Assembly: GCA_934162535.1 (NCBI GenBank)
Contig: CAKPJC010000008.1
Location: 1 to 64,000, forward strand
Source of the DNA: an uncultured Clostridia bacterium
GTDB taxonomy: Bacteria > Bacillota > Clostridia > TANB77 > CAG-508
Direction: 5' to 3'
DNA length: 64,000 nucleotides
Position numbers and translations under genes: made by a program. Shown here piece after piece: positions 45,245-55,146 of the stretch. The notes under the pieces were generated by a model. That model made no database searches. It was not told the DNA's origin and saw only the letters and a list, made by a program, of their open reading frames with translations. Numbering within the stretch: the first letter of the stretch is position 1; every line of letters starts with the position of its first letter.

Positions 45245-47254
45245 ATGTCTGGAAATAATAGAAAACTATTTGATAATCTAGTATCAAGAACAAAGATATA
45301 TCTGGTAATAATATTAATATTACTAATAATACTATCATGCCTACAGCCAATATTAATATTACCAGCAATAATTGTATACATTCTAATATTAACATATACA
45401 TATTTCGCAAACAACAAAAGAAAAAGCGAAATATCGGAACAATTGCAAGACTTAACACTAACAGTAGACACAGCAGCAAAAAGTAGTTTAATAAATGCGC
45501 CATTTCCACTAGTAATATTAGAAACAGATGGAAACATAATATGGAGAAGTTCAAAATTCATAACAGAATTCATGAACATAGATATAAACAGTTATATAAG
45601 TGATATAATAATAGACATCAAAAATGAAATAGAAAAAAACAAAGAAAAGAAAATAAAATCACTTACAAGAGAAATAAAAATAGGAAAGAAAAATTACAAA
45701 ATCCAATGTGAATTTGTAAAAACAAAAAAAAGTGAGAGAAAAAAAGTTGCAGAATACATGATGATACTATACTTCATAGACGAAACAGAAAAATACAAGT
45801 TACAAGAAGAAAACGAAAACAAAAAAACATGTGTAGGAATAATAATGGTAGACAATTATGAAGAAGTAATGCAAAGAGTAGACACAGAACAAAGAACGCA
45901 ACTAATGGCAAAAGTAGAAAGTAGTATGTATGACTGGGTAAACGAAACAAACGGAATACTATTAAAAGAAGATAGAGACACATATGTATATATATTTGAA
46001 CAAAGAAACTTAGAAAAAATAAAAGAAGACAAATTTACAATACTAGATACAATAAAAAACCTAGTAAGAAAAGACAAAATACAGCTAACACTAAGTATAG
46101 CAATATCAAATGAAGGAGAAAACGAAAAAGAAGTATACAAATCAGCACAATCAGCAATGGACGTTATACTTGGTAGAGGTGGAGACCAAGCAGTAATAAG
46201 AGAAAATGGAAAATACCAATTCTTTGGGGGAAAAGTAGAAGAAGTAGAAAAAAGAACAAAAGTAAAAGCAAGAATAGTTGCACATGCATTAGAAGAACTA
46301 ATATCAGAATGTGAAAATGTAATAATAATGGGTCATACAAACCCAGATATAGATGCAATGGGTTCAGCTTTGGGAGTATACAGAATAGCAAAAGAATTAG
46401 GAAAAGAAACAAACATATTAACAAACTTCAATGGAGTATCAATAAAATCATTTATAGCAAATATACAAGAAGAATACAAAGATGTGCTAATAGACAAAGA
46501 AACAGCATTTACAAAAATAAATAAAGAAACATTATTAGTAGTTGTTGATACACACAAAAAATCATATGTTGAATGTCCGGAACTACTTGAAAAAACAAGT
46601 AAAATTGTTATAATAGACCATCATAGGAGAAGTGCAGACTTTATAGAGCAAAGCATATTAACATTCCAAGAAGTATATGCATCATCTGCGGCAGAGTTGG
46701 TAACAGAGTTAATTCAATATACACAAAAAGAAGTAGAATTATCAACAACAGAAGCAGAGGCACTATATGCAGGGATAATGATGGACACAAAGAACTTCAC
46801 ATTCAAAACAGGTGTAAGAACATTTGAAGCAGCTGCATATTTAAGAAGATGTGGAGTAGATATAATAAAAGTAAAAAAATGGTTCCAAAGTGACCTAGAA
46901 AGTTATAATAAAATTGCAGAAATAGTAAAAAAATCAGAAATAGTATATGATACAATAGCAATATCTTCATATGGAGAGCAAGGAAAAGACACAAGCCTAA
47001 TATGTGCAAAAGCAGCAGATGAACTACTAACAATAGGAAACATAACAGCATCATTTGTATTAGGAACAATAGAAAACAAAATATGCATAAGTGGGCGTTC
47101 TATAGGAGATATAAATGTACAATTAATTTTAGAGAAGCTAGGTGGTGGAGGGCACATAACACTAGCAGGAGCACAACTAGAAAATGTAAGCATGGAAGAT
47201 GCAAAAAAAGAACTAATGGAAAAAATAAACGAATATTTTGTTGAAAAAGAATAG
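45245..47254 (+). CDS. gdpP: Cyclic-di-AMP phosphodiesterase GdpP
   Basis: GdpP hydrolyses c-di-AMP and so affects potassium balance and cell-wall stress. Two N-terminal membrane spans (about 18-55) are followed by a degenerate PAS domain, a GGDEF-like domain lacking an intact GGDEF, and a DHH/DHHA1 phosphodiesterase. In the last, MGHTNPDIDAMGSALGVY (about residue 362), DHHRRSADF (about 458) and the terminal GGGGHITLAGA (about 633) mark the active site. The 669-residue length is normal. Followed 10 bases later by rplI, the standard Firmicutes order gdpP-rplI-dnaB. Confidence 0.95.
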   Translation: MSGNNRKLFDNLVSRTKIYLVIILILLIILSCLQPILILPAIIVYILILTYTYFANNKRKSEISEQLQDLTLTVDTAAKSSLINAPFPLVILETDGNIIWRSSKFITEFMNIDINSYISDIIIDIKNEIEKNKEKKIKSLTREIKIGKKNYKIQCEFVKTKKSERKKVAEYMMILYFIDETEKYKLQEENENKKTCVGIIMVDNYEEVMQRVDTEQRTQLMAKVESSMYDWVNETNGILLKEDRDTYVYIFEQRNLEKIKEDKFTILDTIKNLVRKDKIQLTLSIAISNEGENEKEVYKSAQSAMDVILGRGGDQAVIRENGKYQFFGGKVEEVEKRTKVKARIVAHALEELISECENVIIMGHTNPDIDAMGSALGVYRIAKELGKETNILTNFNGVSIKSFIANIQEEYKDVLIDKETAFTKINKETLLVVVDTHKKSYVECPELLEKTSKIVIIDHHRRSADFIEQSILTFQEVYASSAAELVTELIQYTQKEVELSTTEAEALYAGIMMDTKNFTFKTGVRTFEAAAYLRRCGVDIIKVKKWFQSDLESYNKIAEIVKKSEIVYDTIAISSYGEQGKDTSLICAKAADELLTIGNITASFVLGTIENKICISGRSIGDINVQLILEKLGGGGHITLAGAQLENVSMEDAKKELMEKINEYFVEKE

Positions 47255-47264
47255 GAGGCAATAT

Positions 47265-47708
47265 ATGAAAGTTATACTAAAAGAAGATATAAAAGGAGTA
47301 GGAAAGAAAAACGAAATAATAAATGCATCAGATGGATATGCAAGAAACTTCTTACTACCCAAAAATAAAGCAGTAGAGGCAAATGCAGAAAATATGAGTA
47401 AATTACAAGCACAAAAAAATGCAACACAATATAAAAAAGATGTTGAAAAAGAAGAAGCAAAAAAAGTTGCAGATAAAATGAGCAAAATAATGATAAAAAT
47501 AAAAGTAAAAGCAGGAGAAAATGGAAAAATCTTTGGTGGAGTATCAGCAAAAGAAATTGCTGAAAACCTAGAAACTCAACATTCAATAAAAGTAGACAAA
47601 AAGAAAATAGAATTAAAAGAGCCAATAAAAACATTAGGAATGCACAATGTAGATATAAAACTATATGACGGAGTTATAGGAAAAGTAAAGATTGATGTTA
47701 TATCATAA
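47265..47708 (+). CDS. rplI: 50S ribosomal protein L9
   Basis: L9 has two globular domains joined by a long helix and reaches out from the 50S subunit near L1. The N-terminal MKVILKEDIKGVGKKNEI with DGYARNFLLPKNKA is diagnostic; the Lys/Glu-rich linker helix and a C-terminal domain with GKIFGGVSAKEIAE follow. The 147-residue length is standard. ATG 47265 follows TAGGAGGC; the frame is open further upstream but inside gdpP. A terminator overlaps the stop codon. Confidence 0.96.
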   Translation: MKVILKEDIKGVGKKNEIINASDGYARNFLLPKNKAVEANAENMSKLQAQKNATQYKKDVEKEEAKKVADKMSKIMIKIKVKAGENGKIFGGVSAKEIAENLETQHSIKVDKKKIELKEPIKTLGMHNVDIKLYDGVIGKVKIDVIS

Positions 47709-47732
47709 ATGGCTATAAAAATAGCCATTTTT
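47707..47732 (+). terminator. Intrinsic terminator after rplI
   Basis: aaatggctat / atagccattt with an AAAA loop, then TTTCC. The stem overlaps the rplI stop. Some read-through to dnaB is likely because dnaB has no clear promoter. Confidence 0.75.
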
Positions 47733-47775
47733 CCATATGTAATTATAAAAACAATATGAAAAGCGAGGTAATAAC

Positions 47776-49110
47776 ATGGAACTAGAAAAGATACCACCAC
47801 ATGACATAGAAGCAGAACAAGCAGTAATAGGAAGTATGATAACAGATAGAGATGCAGTAATATCAGCAGTGGAAACACTAAAGCCAGATGCATTTTATAG
47901 AGATGATAATAAAGCAATATTTGAAGCAATATTAAACTTATACAAAAAAGCTGAACCAATAGATATAATAACATTAAAAGACGAACTAGAATCAATGAAT
48001 AAATTTGAGCAAGTTGGAGGATATGAATATTTAGCAAGTCTTCCAGAAAAAGTACCAACAACAGCGAATGTACAAAAATATATCAAAATAGTAGAGGAAA
48101 AATCAATACTAAGAAATCTAATAAAAACAGCAAATGAAATAATAAGTTTAGGATATGACCCAACAGAAGATGTTGAAGATATAATGGACAGTGCCGAGAA
48201 AAAAATATTTGATATAATGCAAAGTAAAAATCAAAAAGGATATACACCAATAAAAGATGCACTTGTTGAAAGTTTTGCAAAATTAGAAGAACTATATAAC
48301 AGAAAACAATATATAACAGGAGTATCAACAGGATTTATTGCACTAGACCATAAAACAGCAGGATTACACGGTTCGGAATTAATACTTGTTGCTGCAAGAC
48401 CAGCAATGGGAAAAACAGCATTTGCACTAAATATAGCAACAAATGCAGCAGTAAGAGGCAAAGTACCTGTGGCTATATTTAGCTTGGAAATGTCAAAAGA
48501 CCAATTAGTAAACAGAATATTATGTAGTGAGGCGATGGTAGATAGTAATAAAGTAAGAACAGGAAAAGTCGAAGAAGGAGACTGGGTGAAACTAGCAGGA
48601 GCGATAGGACCACTATCAGAATCAGAAATATATATAGACGATACACCAGGTATATCTGTGATGGAAATAAGAACGAAATGTAGAAAACTAAAAATGGAAA
48701 AAAACATAGGACTAATTGTTATAGACTATTTACAACTAATACAGGGAAATAACAAAAGAGTGGGAAGCAGAGAACAAGAAATATCAGAAATAAGTAGATC
48801 ATTAAAAATACTTGCAAAAGAATTAGATGTACCAGTAATTGCTTTATCACAGTTATCAAGAGCTGTAGAGCAAAGACCAGACCATAGACCTATGTTATCA
48901 GATTTACGTGAATCTGGAGCAATAGAGCAAGACGCAGATATAGTAATGTTCATATATAGAGATGACTACTACAATAAGGAAAGCGAAAAAAAAGATATAG
49001 CAGAAATAATAATTGCAAAACAAAGAGGAGGTACGATAGGACCTGTAGACTTATTATGGATGGGAAATTATACTAAATTTGTAAACTTAGAAAAAAGATT
49101 TGATGATTAA
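47776..49110 (+). CDS. dnaB: Replicative DNA helicase DnaB
   Basis: The hexameric 5'-3' helicase of the replication fork (called DnaC in Bacillus subtilis). The N-terminal domain starts PPHDIEAEQAVIGSM. The RecA-like domain has Walker A in ARPAMGKTAFAL (about residue 206). Walker B is in IGLIVIDYLQLI, followed by REQEISEISRSLK and LSQLSRAVEQRPDHRP. The 444-residue length is normal. ATG 47776 is preceded by AAAGCGAGG. Confidence 0.96.
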   Translation: MELEKIPPHDIEAEQAVIGSMITDRDAVISAVETLKPDAFYRDDNKAIFEAILNLYKKAEPIDIITLKDELESMNKFEQVGGYEYLASLPEKVPTTANVQKYIKIVEEKSILRNLIKTANEIISLGYDPTEDVEDIMDSAEKKIFDIMQSKNQKGYTPIKDALVESFAKLEELYNRKQYITGVSTGFIALDHKTAGLHGSELILVAARPAMGKTAFALNIATNAAVRGKVPVAIFSLEMSKDQLVNRILCSEAMVDSNKVRTGKVEEGDWVKLAGAIGPLSESEIYIDDTPGISVMEIRTKCRKLKMEKNIGLIVIDYLQLIQGNNKRVGSREQEISEISRSLKILAKELDVPVIALSQLSRAVEQRPDHRPMLSDLRESGAIEQDADIVMFIYRDDYYNKESEKKDIAEIIIAKQRGGTIGPVDLLWMGNYTKFVNLEKRFDD

Positions 49111-49153
49111 TGTAGAAAAAACGTGCTCAAACACCTGAAAAAGGAAAAAATAC

Positions 49154-49182
49154 TTGAAAAACATGGTAATAAATGTTATAAT
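49154..49182 (+). promoter_or_regulatory. Promoter for the 116-residue foreign-looking gene
   Basis: TTGAAA (49154-49159), 17 bases, and perfect TATAAT (49177-49182). Confidence 0.8.
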
Positions 49183-49229
49183 ATAAGTGTTGCGAAAGCA
49201 TATTTTATTTCAATTAGGGAGGTCATGAG

Positions 49230-49580
49230 ATGAAAAGTAAAGATCTCATCGATTACTTTCCCAGTATCCTTGAGGAGGCTCCTGAGTTTATCAGAGTTCT
49301 TCAGCGGTACAATGGCTGGAAGAAGAATAGACTCCCAACCGATGTAATCGCAAACTGGGAAAACGAAGACAGAAACACTAAGTTCTATTTCCTAGGGTGG
49401 CTCAAGGAAGCGACAAAAAATTTTGGCGTAGCAGGAATGATTCCTCATTTCACACTGCACCAGAAGCAGGCAGTCGCTAAATACATTGAGGCAATACTGG
49501 AGGAGGCCAACCGAGAAGAAAACGATAGTTTCTATCGTGGTATGAACGAGCGCCTAGACGAGAAATTTGGAAGAAGATAA
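49230..49580 (+). CDS. Hypothetical protein, 116 aa, GC-rich relative to neighbours
   Basis: No family is recognised. The protein is soluble, helical and charged, with several Trp residues; a representative stretch is TKFYFLGWLKEATKNFGVAG. Codons such as CTC, CGG, GTC and AGG dominate, unlike the ATA/AGA-rich flanks, so the gene was probably acquired from a different genome or is under unusual codon selection. It has its own promoter, AGGGAGGT ribosome binding site and terminator, forming a complete cassette inserted between dnaB and tilS. Confidence 0.7.
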   Translation: MKSKDLIDYFPSILEEAPEFIRVLQRYNGWKKNRLPTDVIANWENEDRNTKFYFLGWLKEATKNFGVAGMIPHFTLHQKQAVAKYIEAILEEANREENDSFYRGMNERLDEKFGRR

Positions 49581-49599
49581 TAGCAACACCTAATTGTAG

Positions 49600-49628
49600 C
49601 ACCTCTGGATAACAGAGGTGTATTTTAT
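49600..49628 (+). terminator. Terminator of the 116-residue gene
   Basis: cacctctg (49600-49607) with cagaggtg (49613-49620), then TATTTTATT. Confidence 0.75.
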
Positions 49629-49644
49629 TAATAGAGGTAAGAAT

Positions 49645-50637
49645 ATGAAAGAAAAAGTAATACAAACAATAAAAAAGAATAAATTAATAATAAATGGAGA
49701 CAAAATTGTATTAGGAGTTTCAGGAGGACCTGACTCAATATCAATGTTAGATATTTTAAGAAAAATAAAAGAAGAGAATATAATTCAATTTGATATAGTA
49801 GTTGCACATATAAACCATCTAATTAGAGAAGAAGCAGTAGAAGATGAAGAATATGTTAAAAAATATTGTGAAAAAAATGGAATAGAATGTTATATAAAAA
49901 GAATAGATGTACAAGAATTAGCACAAAATAAAAAAATAGGAACAGAAGAAGCGGGGAGAAAAGCAAGATATAAATTCTTTGATGAAATATCACAAAAAAC
50001 AAGTTCAAATAAAATTGCAGTAGCACATAATAAAAATGACAAAATTGAAACAATAATAATGCATGTACTTAGGGGAAGTGGCACTTCGGGACTTATAGGA
50101 ATAGAGCCAATAAGAGATAATAAATATATAAGACCACTAATAGAATGTGAAAGAAAAGAAATTGAGGAATATTGTGATAATCAAAAATTAGAACCAAGAA
50201 TAGACAAAACAAATTTTGAAAATGAATATACGAGAAACAAAATCCGAAACATAGTGATTCCGTATATAAAAATGGAATTTAATCCAAATATAATAGAAAC
50301 AATAAATAGATTGTCAGATGTAGTTAAGGAAGAAGAAACTTACATTAATAAAATAGTAGAGCAAACATATAAAAAACTATTGATAGAAAAGAGCAAAAAA
50401 GAAATTGTATTAGATTTAAAACAATTCAATGAACAAGATGAAGTAATAAAAAACAGGGTAATCTTATATACAGTAAAGCTGATAAATGGCTCTACACAAG
50501 GGGTAGAGAAGATACACATAAGAGATATAGTAAAACTATGCAACAATAACATTGGAAACAAATACTTAACACCAAATAAGAATTTAAAAATTTTAATAAA
50601 AAATAAAAAGATTTTTTTCATTAGCCAAATTGTATAA
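49645..50637 (+). CDS. tilS: tRNA(Ile)-lysidine synthase
   Basis: TilS modifies C34 of the CAU-anticodon tRNA-Ile to lysidine, so that it reads AUA. This is notable here because ATA is a dominant Ile codon in the window. The ATP-binding PP-loop is LGVSGGPDSISM (about residues 24-35). Other N-terminal domain marks are VVAHINHLIREEA, EEAGRKARYKFF, VAHNKNDKIET and the RNKIRNIVIPYI stretch. The 330-residue length is on the short side but normal for Clostridia. ATG 49645 is used with AGAGGTAAG ahead. Confidence 0.94.
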   Translation: MKEKVIQTIKKNKLIINGDKIVLGVSGGPDSISMLDILRKIKEENIIQFDIVVAHINHLIREEAVEDEEYVKKYCEKNGIECYIKRIDVQELAQNKKIGTEEAGRKARYKFFDEISQKTSSNKIAVAHNKNDKIETIIMHVLRGSGTSGLIGIEPIRDNKYIRPLIECERKEIEEYCDNQKLEPRIDKTNFENEYTRNKIRNIVIPYIKMEFNPNIIETINRLSDVVKEEETYINKIVEQTYKKLLIEKSKKEIVLDLKQFNEQDEVIKNRVILYTVKLINGSTQGVEKIHIRDIVKLCNNNIGNKYLTPNKNLKILIKNKKIFFISQIV

Positions 50638-50695
50638 CCGTAGAAGAAAATAGTAATTGTAATAAAAAGGACACAAAAAAGTCATAAAAAAACTA

Positions 50696-50724
50696 TTGAA
50701 AAAAGAAAAAAGGTGTGTTATATT
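50696..50724 (+). promoter_or_regulatory. Promoter for ftsH
   Basis: TTGAAA (50696-50701), 17 bases, and TATATT (50719-50724). Confidence 0.65.
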
Positions 50725-50759
50725 TGCAAATGAGAAATAAAAAATAGGAGGACATAGAA

Positions 50760-52565
50760 TTGAAAAAGGGAATACAAACATTAGCAATGTGGTTAATTAT
50801 AGGAATAATAGCAATAGTGGTATTATCATCGATAGTGGAAAATAATGCCTCAAAAATGACATATTCAGAATTAATTACAAGTATTGAAAATAGAGAGGTA
50901 GAAAATATAGAAATTTCTTCAAATGGAAATTTAGCAAATGTAAAACTAAAAAACTCTAAAGTAGAAAAAGAGGTAAGTATACCAAGTTTAGATAGTTTTA
51001 TGACATATAGTGAGGAATACTTAAAAACAGGAGACTTTACATTAGAAGAAAAGAAAGAATCAATTTGGATAACAATATTTAGTTTAATAACACCATTTGG
51101 AGTATTAATAATATTCTTAATATTCTGGTTTATGATGATGAACACAGGAACACAAGGTGGAAATAAAACAATGTCATTTGGAAAAAGCAAAGCAAGACTT
51201 GTAAATGCTGGAGAAAAAAATAGAGTGACATTTGATGATGTAGCAGGAGTTGACGAAGAAAAAGAAGAACTACAAGAAATAGTAGAATTTCTAAAGAATC
51301 CTAAAAAATTCACAGATATGGGTGCAAGAATACCAAAAGGTGTATTACTAGTTGGTCAACCAGGAACAGGTAAAACATTACTAGCAAAAGCGGTAGCAGG
51401 AGAAGCAGGAGTACCATTTTATATAATAAGTGGTTCAGACTTTGTTGAAATGTTTGTTGGTGTTGGTGCATCAAGAGTAAGAGACCTATTTGAACAAGCA
51501 AAAAAATCTGCACCATGTATAATATTTATAGATGAAATTGATGCAGTTGGTAGACAAAGAGGAGCAGGACTTGGTGGAGGCCATGATGAAAGAGAACAAA
51601 CACTAAATCAATTACTAGTAGAAATGGATGGTTTCTCAGATAATGAAGGTGTAATAATATTAGCAGCAACAAATAGACCAGACGTACTAGATAAAGCACT
51701 ATTAAGAGCAGGTAGATTTGATAGACAAATAGTCGTATCAAATCCAGATGTAAAAGCAAGAGAGCAAATATTAGAAGTACATGCACGTAAAAAGAAAATA
51801 GCAGACGATGTAGACCTAAAAGTAATAGCAAAAAATACATCAGGATTTGCAGGAGCAGACCTTGAAAACGTATTAAATGAAGCAGCACTATTAGCAGCAA
51901 GAAGAAACTACAAAGAAATAGGAATGAAAGAAATAGAAGATGCCATGGTAAAAGTTACAATGGGACCAGAGAAGAAAACAAGAGTTAGAAGTGAAAAAGA
52001 AAATAGACTTGTGGCATATCATGAAGCAGGTCATGCAGTAGTAAGTAGATATCTTGAAACACAAGATCCTGTACATCATATATCAATTGTACCAAGAGGA
52101 ATGGCTGGAGGATATACAATGTATAGACCAACAGAAGACAAATCATTTATGTCAAAAACAGAAATGGAAGAACACATTATTTCATTACTTGGTGGTAGAG
52201 TCGCTGAAGCGATAATATTAAATGACATATCAACAGGTGCAAGTAATGATATTGAAAGAGCATCACAAATAGCAAGAAACATGGTAACCAAATATGGTAT
52301 GAGTGAAAGAGTAGGAACGATCACATTTGGTGGTGGTCAAGGAGAAGTATTCTTAGGAAGAGACTTTGCACAAACAAAAGACTATTCAGAGGAAACAGCA
52401 GGAATAATTGATGAAGAAGTTAAGAAAATAGTTGACAAAGCATATAACAGAGCTCAAAGCATTTTAACAGAACATATAGACAAACTTCATACAGTTGCTG
52501 GAATTCTACTTGAAAAAGAAAGAATAGAAGGAGAAGAATTTGAACAAATTTTTCAAAATAATTAA
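50760..52565 (+). CDS. ftsH: ATP-dependent zinc metalloprotease FtsH
   Basis: Membrane-bound AAA+ protease for quality control of membrane and regulatory proteins. Two N-terminal spans (about 8-26 and 101-125) flank a short outer domain. Walker A is GQPGTGKT (about 199-206). The Walker B region is CIIFIDEIDAVGR (about 253-265). The second region of homology has ATNRPDVLDKALLRAGRFDR. The zinc site is HEAGH (about 421-425) with the later Glu/Asp partner. The 601-residue length is normal. The start is TTG 50760, six bases behind TAGGAGGAC. Located next to tilS, as in many Firmicutes. Confidence 0.96.
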   Translation: MKKGIQTLAMWLIIGIIAIVVLSSIVENNASKMTYSELITSIENREVENIEISSNGNLANVKLKNSKVEKEVSIPSLDSFMTYSEEYLKTGDFTLEEKKESIWITIFSLITPFGVLIIFLIFWFMMMNTGTQGGNKTMSFGKSKARLVNAGEKNRVTFDDVAGVDEEKEELQEIVEFLKNPKKFTDMGARIPKGVLLVGQPGTGKTLLAKAVAGEAGVPFYIISGSDFVEMFVGVGASRVRDLFEQAKKSAPCIIFIDEIDAVGRQRGAGLGGGHDEREQTLNQLLVEMDGFSDNEGVIILAATNRPDVLDKALLRAGRFDRQIVVSNPDVKAREQILEVHARKKKIADDVDLKVIAKNTSGFAGADLENVLNEAALLAARRNYKEIGMKEIEDAMVKVTMGPEKKTRVRSEKENRLVAYHEAGHAVVSRYLETQDPVHHISIVPRGMAGGYTMYRPTEDKSFMSKTEMEEHIISLLGGRVAEAIILNDISTGASNDIERASQIARNMVTKYGMSERVGTITFGGGQGEVFLGRDFAQTKDYSEETAGIIDEEVKKIVDKAYNRAQSILTEHIDKLHTVAGILLEKERIEGEEFEQIFQNN

Positions 52566-52574
52566 TAAAAAAAT

Positions 52575-52600
52575 AAAAGGGCGTCAAACACGCTCTTTTT
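52575..52600 (+). terminator. Intrinsic terminator of ftsH
   Basis: aaaagggcgt (52575-52584) with acgctcttttt (52590-52600). Confidence 0.85.
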
Positions 52601-52634
52601 ATGCCTTATAGGGAAAAAGACTCAAAAATGTCTA

Positions 52635-52663
52635 TTGACAAAAAGGCATAAATGTAGTAATTA
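52635..52663 (+). promoter_or_regulatory. Promoter for the 621-residue membrane protein / nrdG unit
   Basis: Perfect TTGACA (52635-52640), 17 bases, then TAATTA (52658-52663) within an AT-rich -10 region. Confidence 0.6.
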
Positions 52664-52701
52664 TATTATATAAAAAACAAACGAAAGAAGGTTGAATAGA
52701 T

Positions 52702-54567
52702 ATGATGAAGATACAAGAGTTGTCAATAATATTTGTAATAATAATGCTACCAATTTCAATTATTCTTTCTGCATATACGCAATTTCAAATACAGACATTA
52801 AATACACAAATATTATATGATACAAAGCTTACATCATCAACATTTGATGCAATAAAGGCATTTCAATTGAACACAGCAAATAGCTCATTAGATGATATAT
52901 CAAACTCGAAAATTAGAGATATAGAAGCATCAGTTAAAACTTTCAAAAATACAATGATTTCAACATTTAGATTAAATGGATATACAGAAGATGATTTAAA
53001 CAATTTCATTCCAGCACTTGTATATACAATGTATGATGGATTTTACATATATTCTCCATATGAAAATGTCAATTATATGGAAGATGATGCAGGAAACCCA
53101 ATTGAAGGAAATGGAGAATTAATGTATGGATTGAAACCATATATATCATATAGTTGTAGATACAAAAATGGAACAACAGATGTAGTTATAACATACACAC
53201 TAGACAACTATATAACAGTTCAAGGAAATATTGGAGCACAATATATTAATGAAAGTGGATACCTAATTGACAACGTAACAGAAATAGGTAATAGCGTATA
53301 TTATAATGGCGTTAGAATTGATGACAAAGAGGATTTAAGAGAATATGTGCCAGGAGAAGATGGAGTTATAAGAAAATATAGATATGTAAAATACAATGGT
53401 ACAAAATATTATTATGATGCAAATAACATTGATGATCGAAATGATGCGAATGGAAAAGTATTTTATTATTCAAATGGTTCATATACCGAATATGGGAAAA
53501 ATACGGAAGAGAATAGAAGATTCTTAAATTTATATTTACAAGGAACACAGGGAACAGCAGCAGTAGATCATCAAGGATTTACGGGAACAACTACAGTAAC
53601 ATATCCATATATAAATTCTGGAGGAAGAACATATTATTATGATGAAAATGCATACAGCTTTTTCTGGAATGAAAATGGTAGAAAATATCAGTACAGAGGA
53701 AACAAATCATATAACAATATGGTAAATGCAATAATAAACAACAATTCAGCAAAAAGATATTACCAAAATGCTAAAACATTTACAGAATATATAGAAAAAG
53801 AGTTAAAAGATTTAAATATTAATGATGCTATAGATCCAATAACACAGCAACCAATATGGGGACAAGACAACAGAAGTATATTCCAAGGTTCATCATCAGC
53901 AGGGGCAGTTAATATAGAAAATAAATTATCTAATTTTAATCAACATAGATTACAAGTTATAAGATATATTATTGAGAAGAATTTATCACTAGCGATTGAA
54001 AACTATAATAATTATACATCAGCACAAGACATAATATTTCAAATGCCACAACTTAAAGAAGAAGAATGGGACCTAGTAATGAACAATATATCACTAATAA
54101 GCTTTGTACAAGGATTAGATATAGGTGGTAAAATATATAATGGGTATGCGATTGTAAATAATACAGAAAGTAAAGAAGTTGTACAAGAAGATAGAATATA
54201 TATACTAGGAGAAGACAACTTTTATCATAAAATAGGTGATGTATACTTAGAAAATTTATCAAGTGTAAAAGAAAGATCATTAGATGGATATAATCTACCA
54301 GCAGGAAGATTAAATTTAGACTTCAAAAAACAAAAAATGATAAAGCAAGATAATAATATAATATATTATTTTCCTTTAAAATATGATGGTACAAATTCAT
54401 ATAAAGGCTCATATGACAGTATAATAACACAAAATAATGTAACACCATATGCTGACATATACAAATACATATATGAGCAACCTAACAATAATTTGAAGAA
54501 GGCATTTTATATGGCATTAGGAAGAGAAAGAGAAGCAACATACAAATCAACAACAACAAATATATAA
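52702..54567 (+). CDS. Large membrane-anchored extracytoplasmic protein of unknown function
   Basis: The 621-residue product has one hydrophobic segment at the N terminus (about 6-26) followed by QFQIQTLNTQILYDTKL and a long outer region. This arrangement resembles pseudopilin- or TadE-like anchors, but no prepilin cleavage motif is clear. The outer part is Tyr/Asn-rich, with aromatic stretches such as ALVYTMYDGFYIYSPYENV. No enzyme motif is seen. The ATG pair at 52702 follows AAAGAAGG. nrdG starts 19 bases after its stop and is probably co-transcribed, although no functional link is known. Confidence 0.65.
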   Translation: MMKIQELSIIFVIIMLPISIILSAYTQFQIQTLNTQILYDTKLTSSTFDAIKAFQLNTANSSLDDISNSKIRDIEASVKTFKNTMISTFRLNGYTEDDLNNFIPALVYTMYDGFYIYSPYENVNYMEDDAGNPIEGNGELMYGLKPYISYSCRYKNGTTDVVITYTLDNYITVQGNIGAQYINESGYLIDNVTEIGNSVYYNGVRIDDKEDLREYVPGEDGVIRKYRYVKYNGTKYYYDANNIDDRNDANGKVFYYSNGSYTEYGKNTEENRRFLNLYLQGTQGTAAVDHQGFTGTTTVTYPYINSGGRTYYYDENAYSFFWNENGRKYQYRGNKSYNNMVNAIINNNSAKRYYQNAKTFTEYIEKELKDLNINDAIDPITQQPIWGQDNRSIFQGSSSAGAVNIENKLSNFNQHRLQVIRYIIEKNLSLAIENYNNYTSAQDIIFQMPQLKEEEWDLVMNNISLISFVQGLDIGGKIYNGYAIVNNTESKEVVQEDRIYILGEDNFYHKIGDVYLENLSSVKERSLDGYNLPAGRLNLDFKKQKMIKQDNNIIYYFPLKYDGTNSYKGSYDSIITQNNVTPYADIYKYIYEQPNNNLKKAFYMALGREREATYKSTTTNI

Positions 54568-54586
54568 TAAAATGGAGGAAGTAAAA

Positions 54587-55108
54587 ATGAATTATGCAGA
54601 TATAAAAACAGTAGATATTGCAAATGGCAAAGGAGTAAGAGTATCACTATTTGTAAGTGGATGTAATCATCATTGCAAAGGGTGTTTTAACCCACAAGCA
54701 TGGGACTTTAGTTATGGAAAAGAATTTACAAAAGAAGATGAAGAAAAAATAATGAAGGAATTGGAGCACCCATATGTATCTGGACTTTCAATATTAGGTG
54801 GGGAGCCACTTGAGTATAATAACCAAAAAGGGATATTACCTTTAGTAAAAAAAGTAAAAGAAAGATTCCCGGATAAAGATATTTGGTGTTATACTGGATA
54901 TACATTTGACAGAGATGTTACTGGGAACATGTTTAACAATTGGGAGGAAACCAAAGAACTAATGTCATATATTGATGTAGTAGTAGATGGAAAATTCCAA
55001 GAAGATAAAAAAGACTTAAACTTAAAATTTAGAGGATCAAGTAACCAAAGAATAATAGATGTTCAAAAATCATTAAAGGTACATAAGGTAATTCCATATG
55101 AAATATAG
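54587..55108 (+). CDS. nrdG: Anaerobic ribonucleotide reductase activating protein NrdG
   Basis: NrdG is the radical SAM activase that installs the glycyl radical on NrdD. Cluster ligands are C26, C30 and C33 in SGCNHHCKGCFN (CX3CX2C), and the SAM-binding motif LGGEPLE follows. Other marks are CYTGYTFD and DVVVDGKF. The 173-residue length is typical. ATG 54587 has TGGAGGAAG just upstream; an earlier ATG at 54572 would precede that site. nrdD is not adjacent, unlike the common nrdDG pair. Confidence 0.92.
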   Translation: MNYADIKTVDIANGKGVRVSLFVSGCNHHCKGCFNPQAWDFSYGKEFTKEDEEKIMKELEHPYVSGLSILGGEPLEYNNQKGILPLVKKVKERFPDKDIWCYTGYTFDRDVTGNMFNNWEETKELMSYIDVVVDGKFQEDKKDLNLKFRGSSNQRIIDVQKSLKVHKVIPYEI

Positions 55109-55116
55109 GAAAACAC

Positions 55117-55146
55117 TTGACAATCTATATACAAATAATGTATAAT
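55117..55146 (+). promoter_or_regulatory. Promoter for rpsU
   Basis: Perfect TTGACA (55117-55122) and TATAAT (55141-55146), 18-base spacer. Confidence 0.85.
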
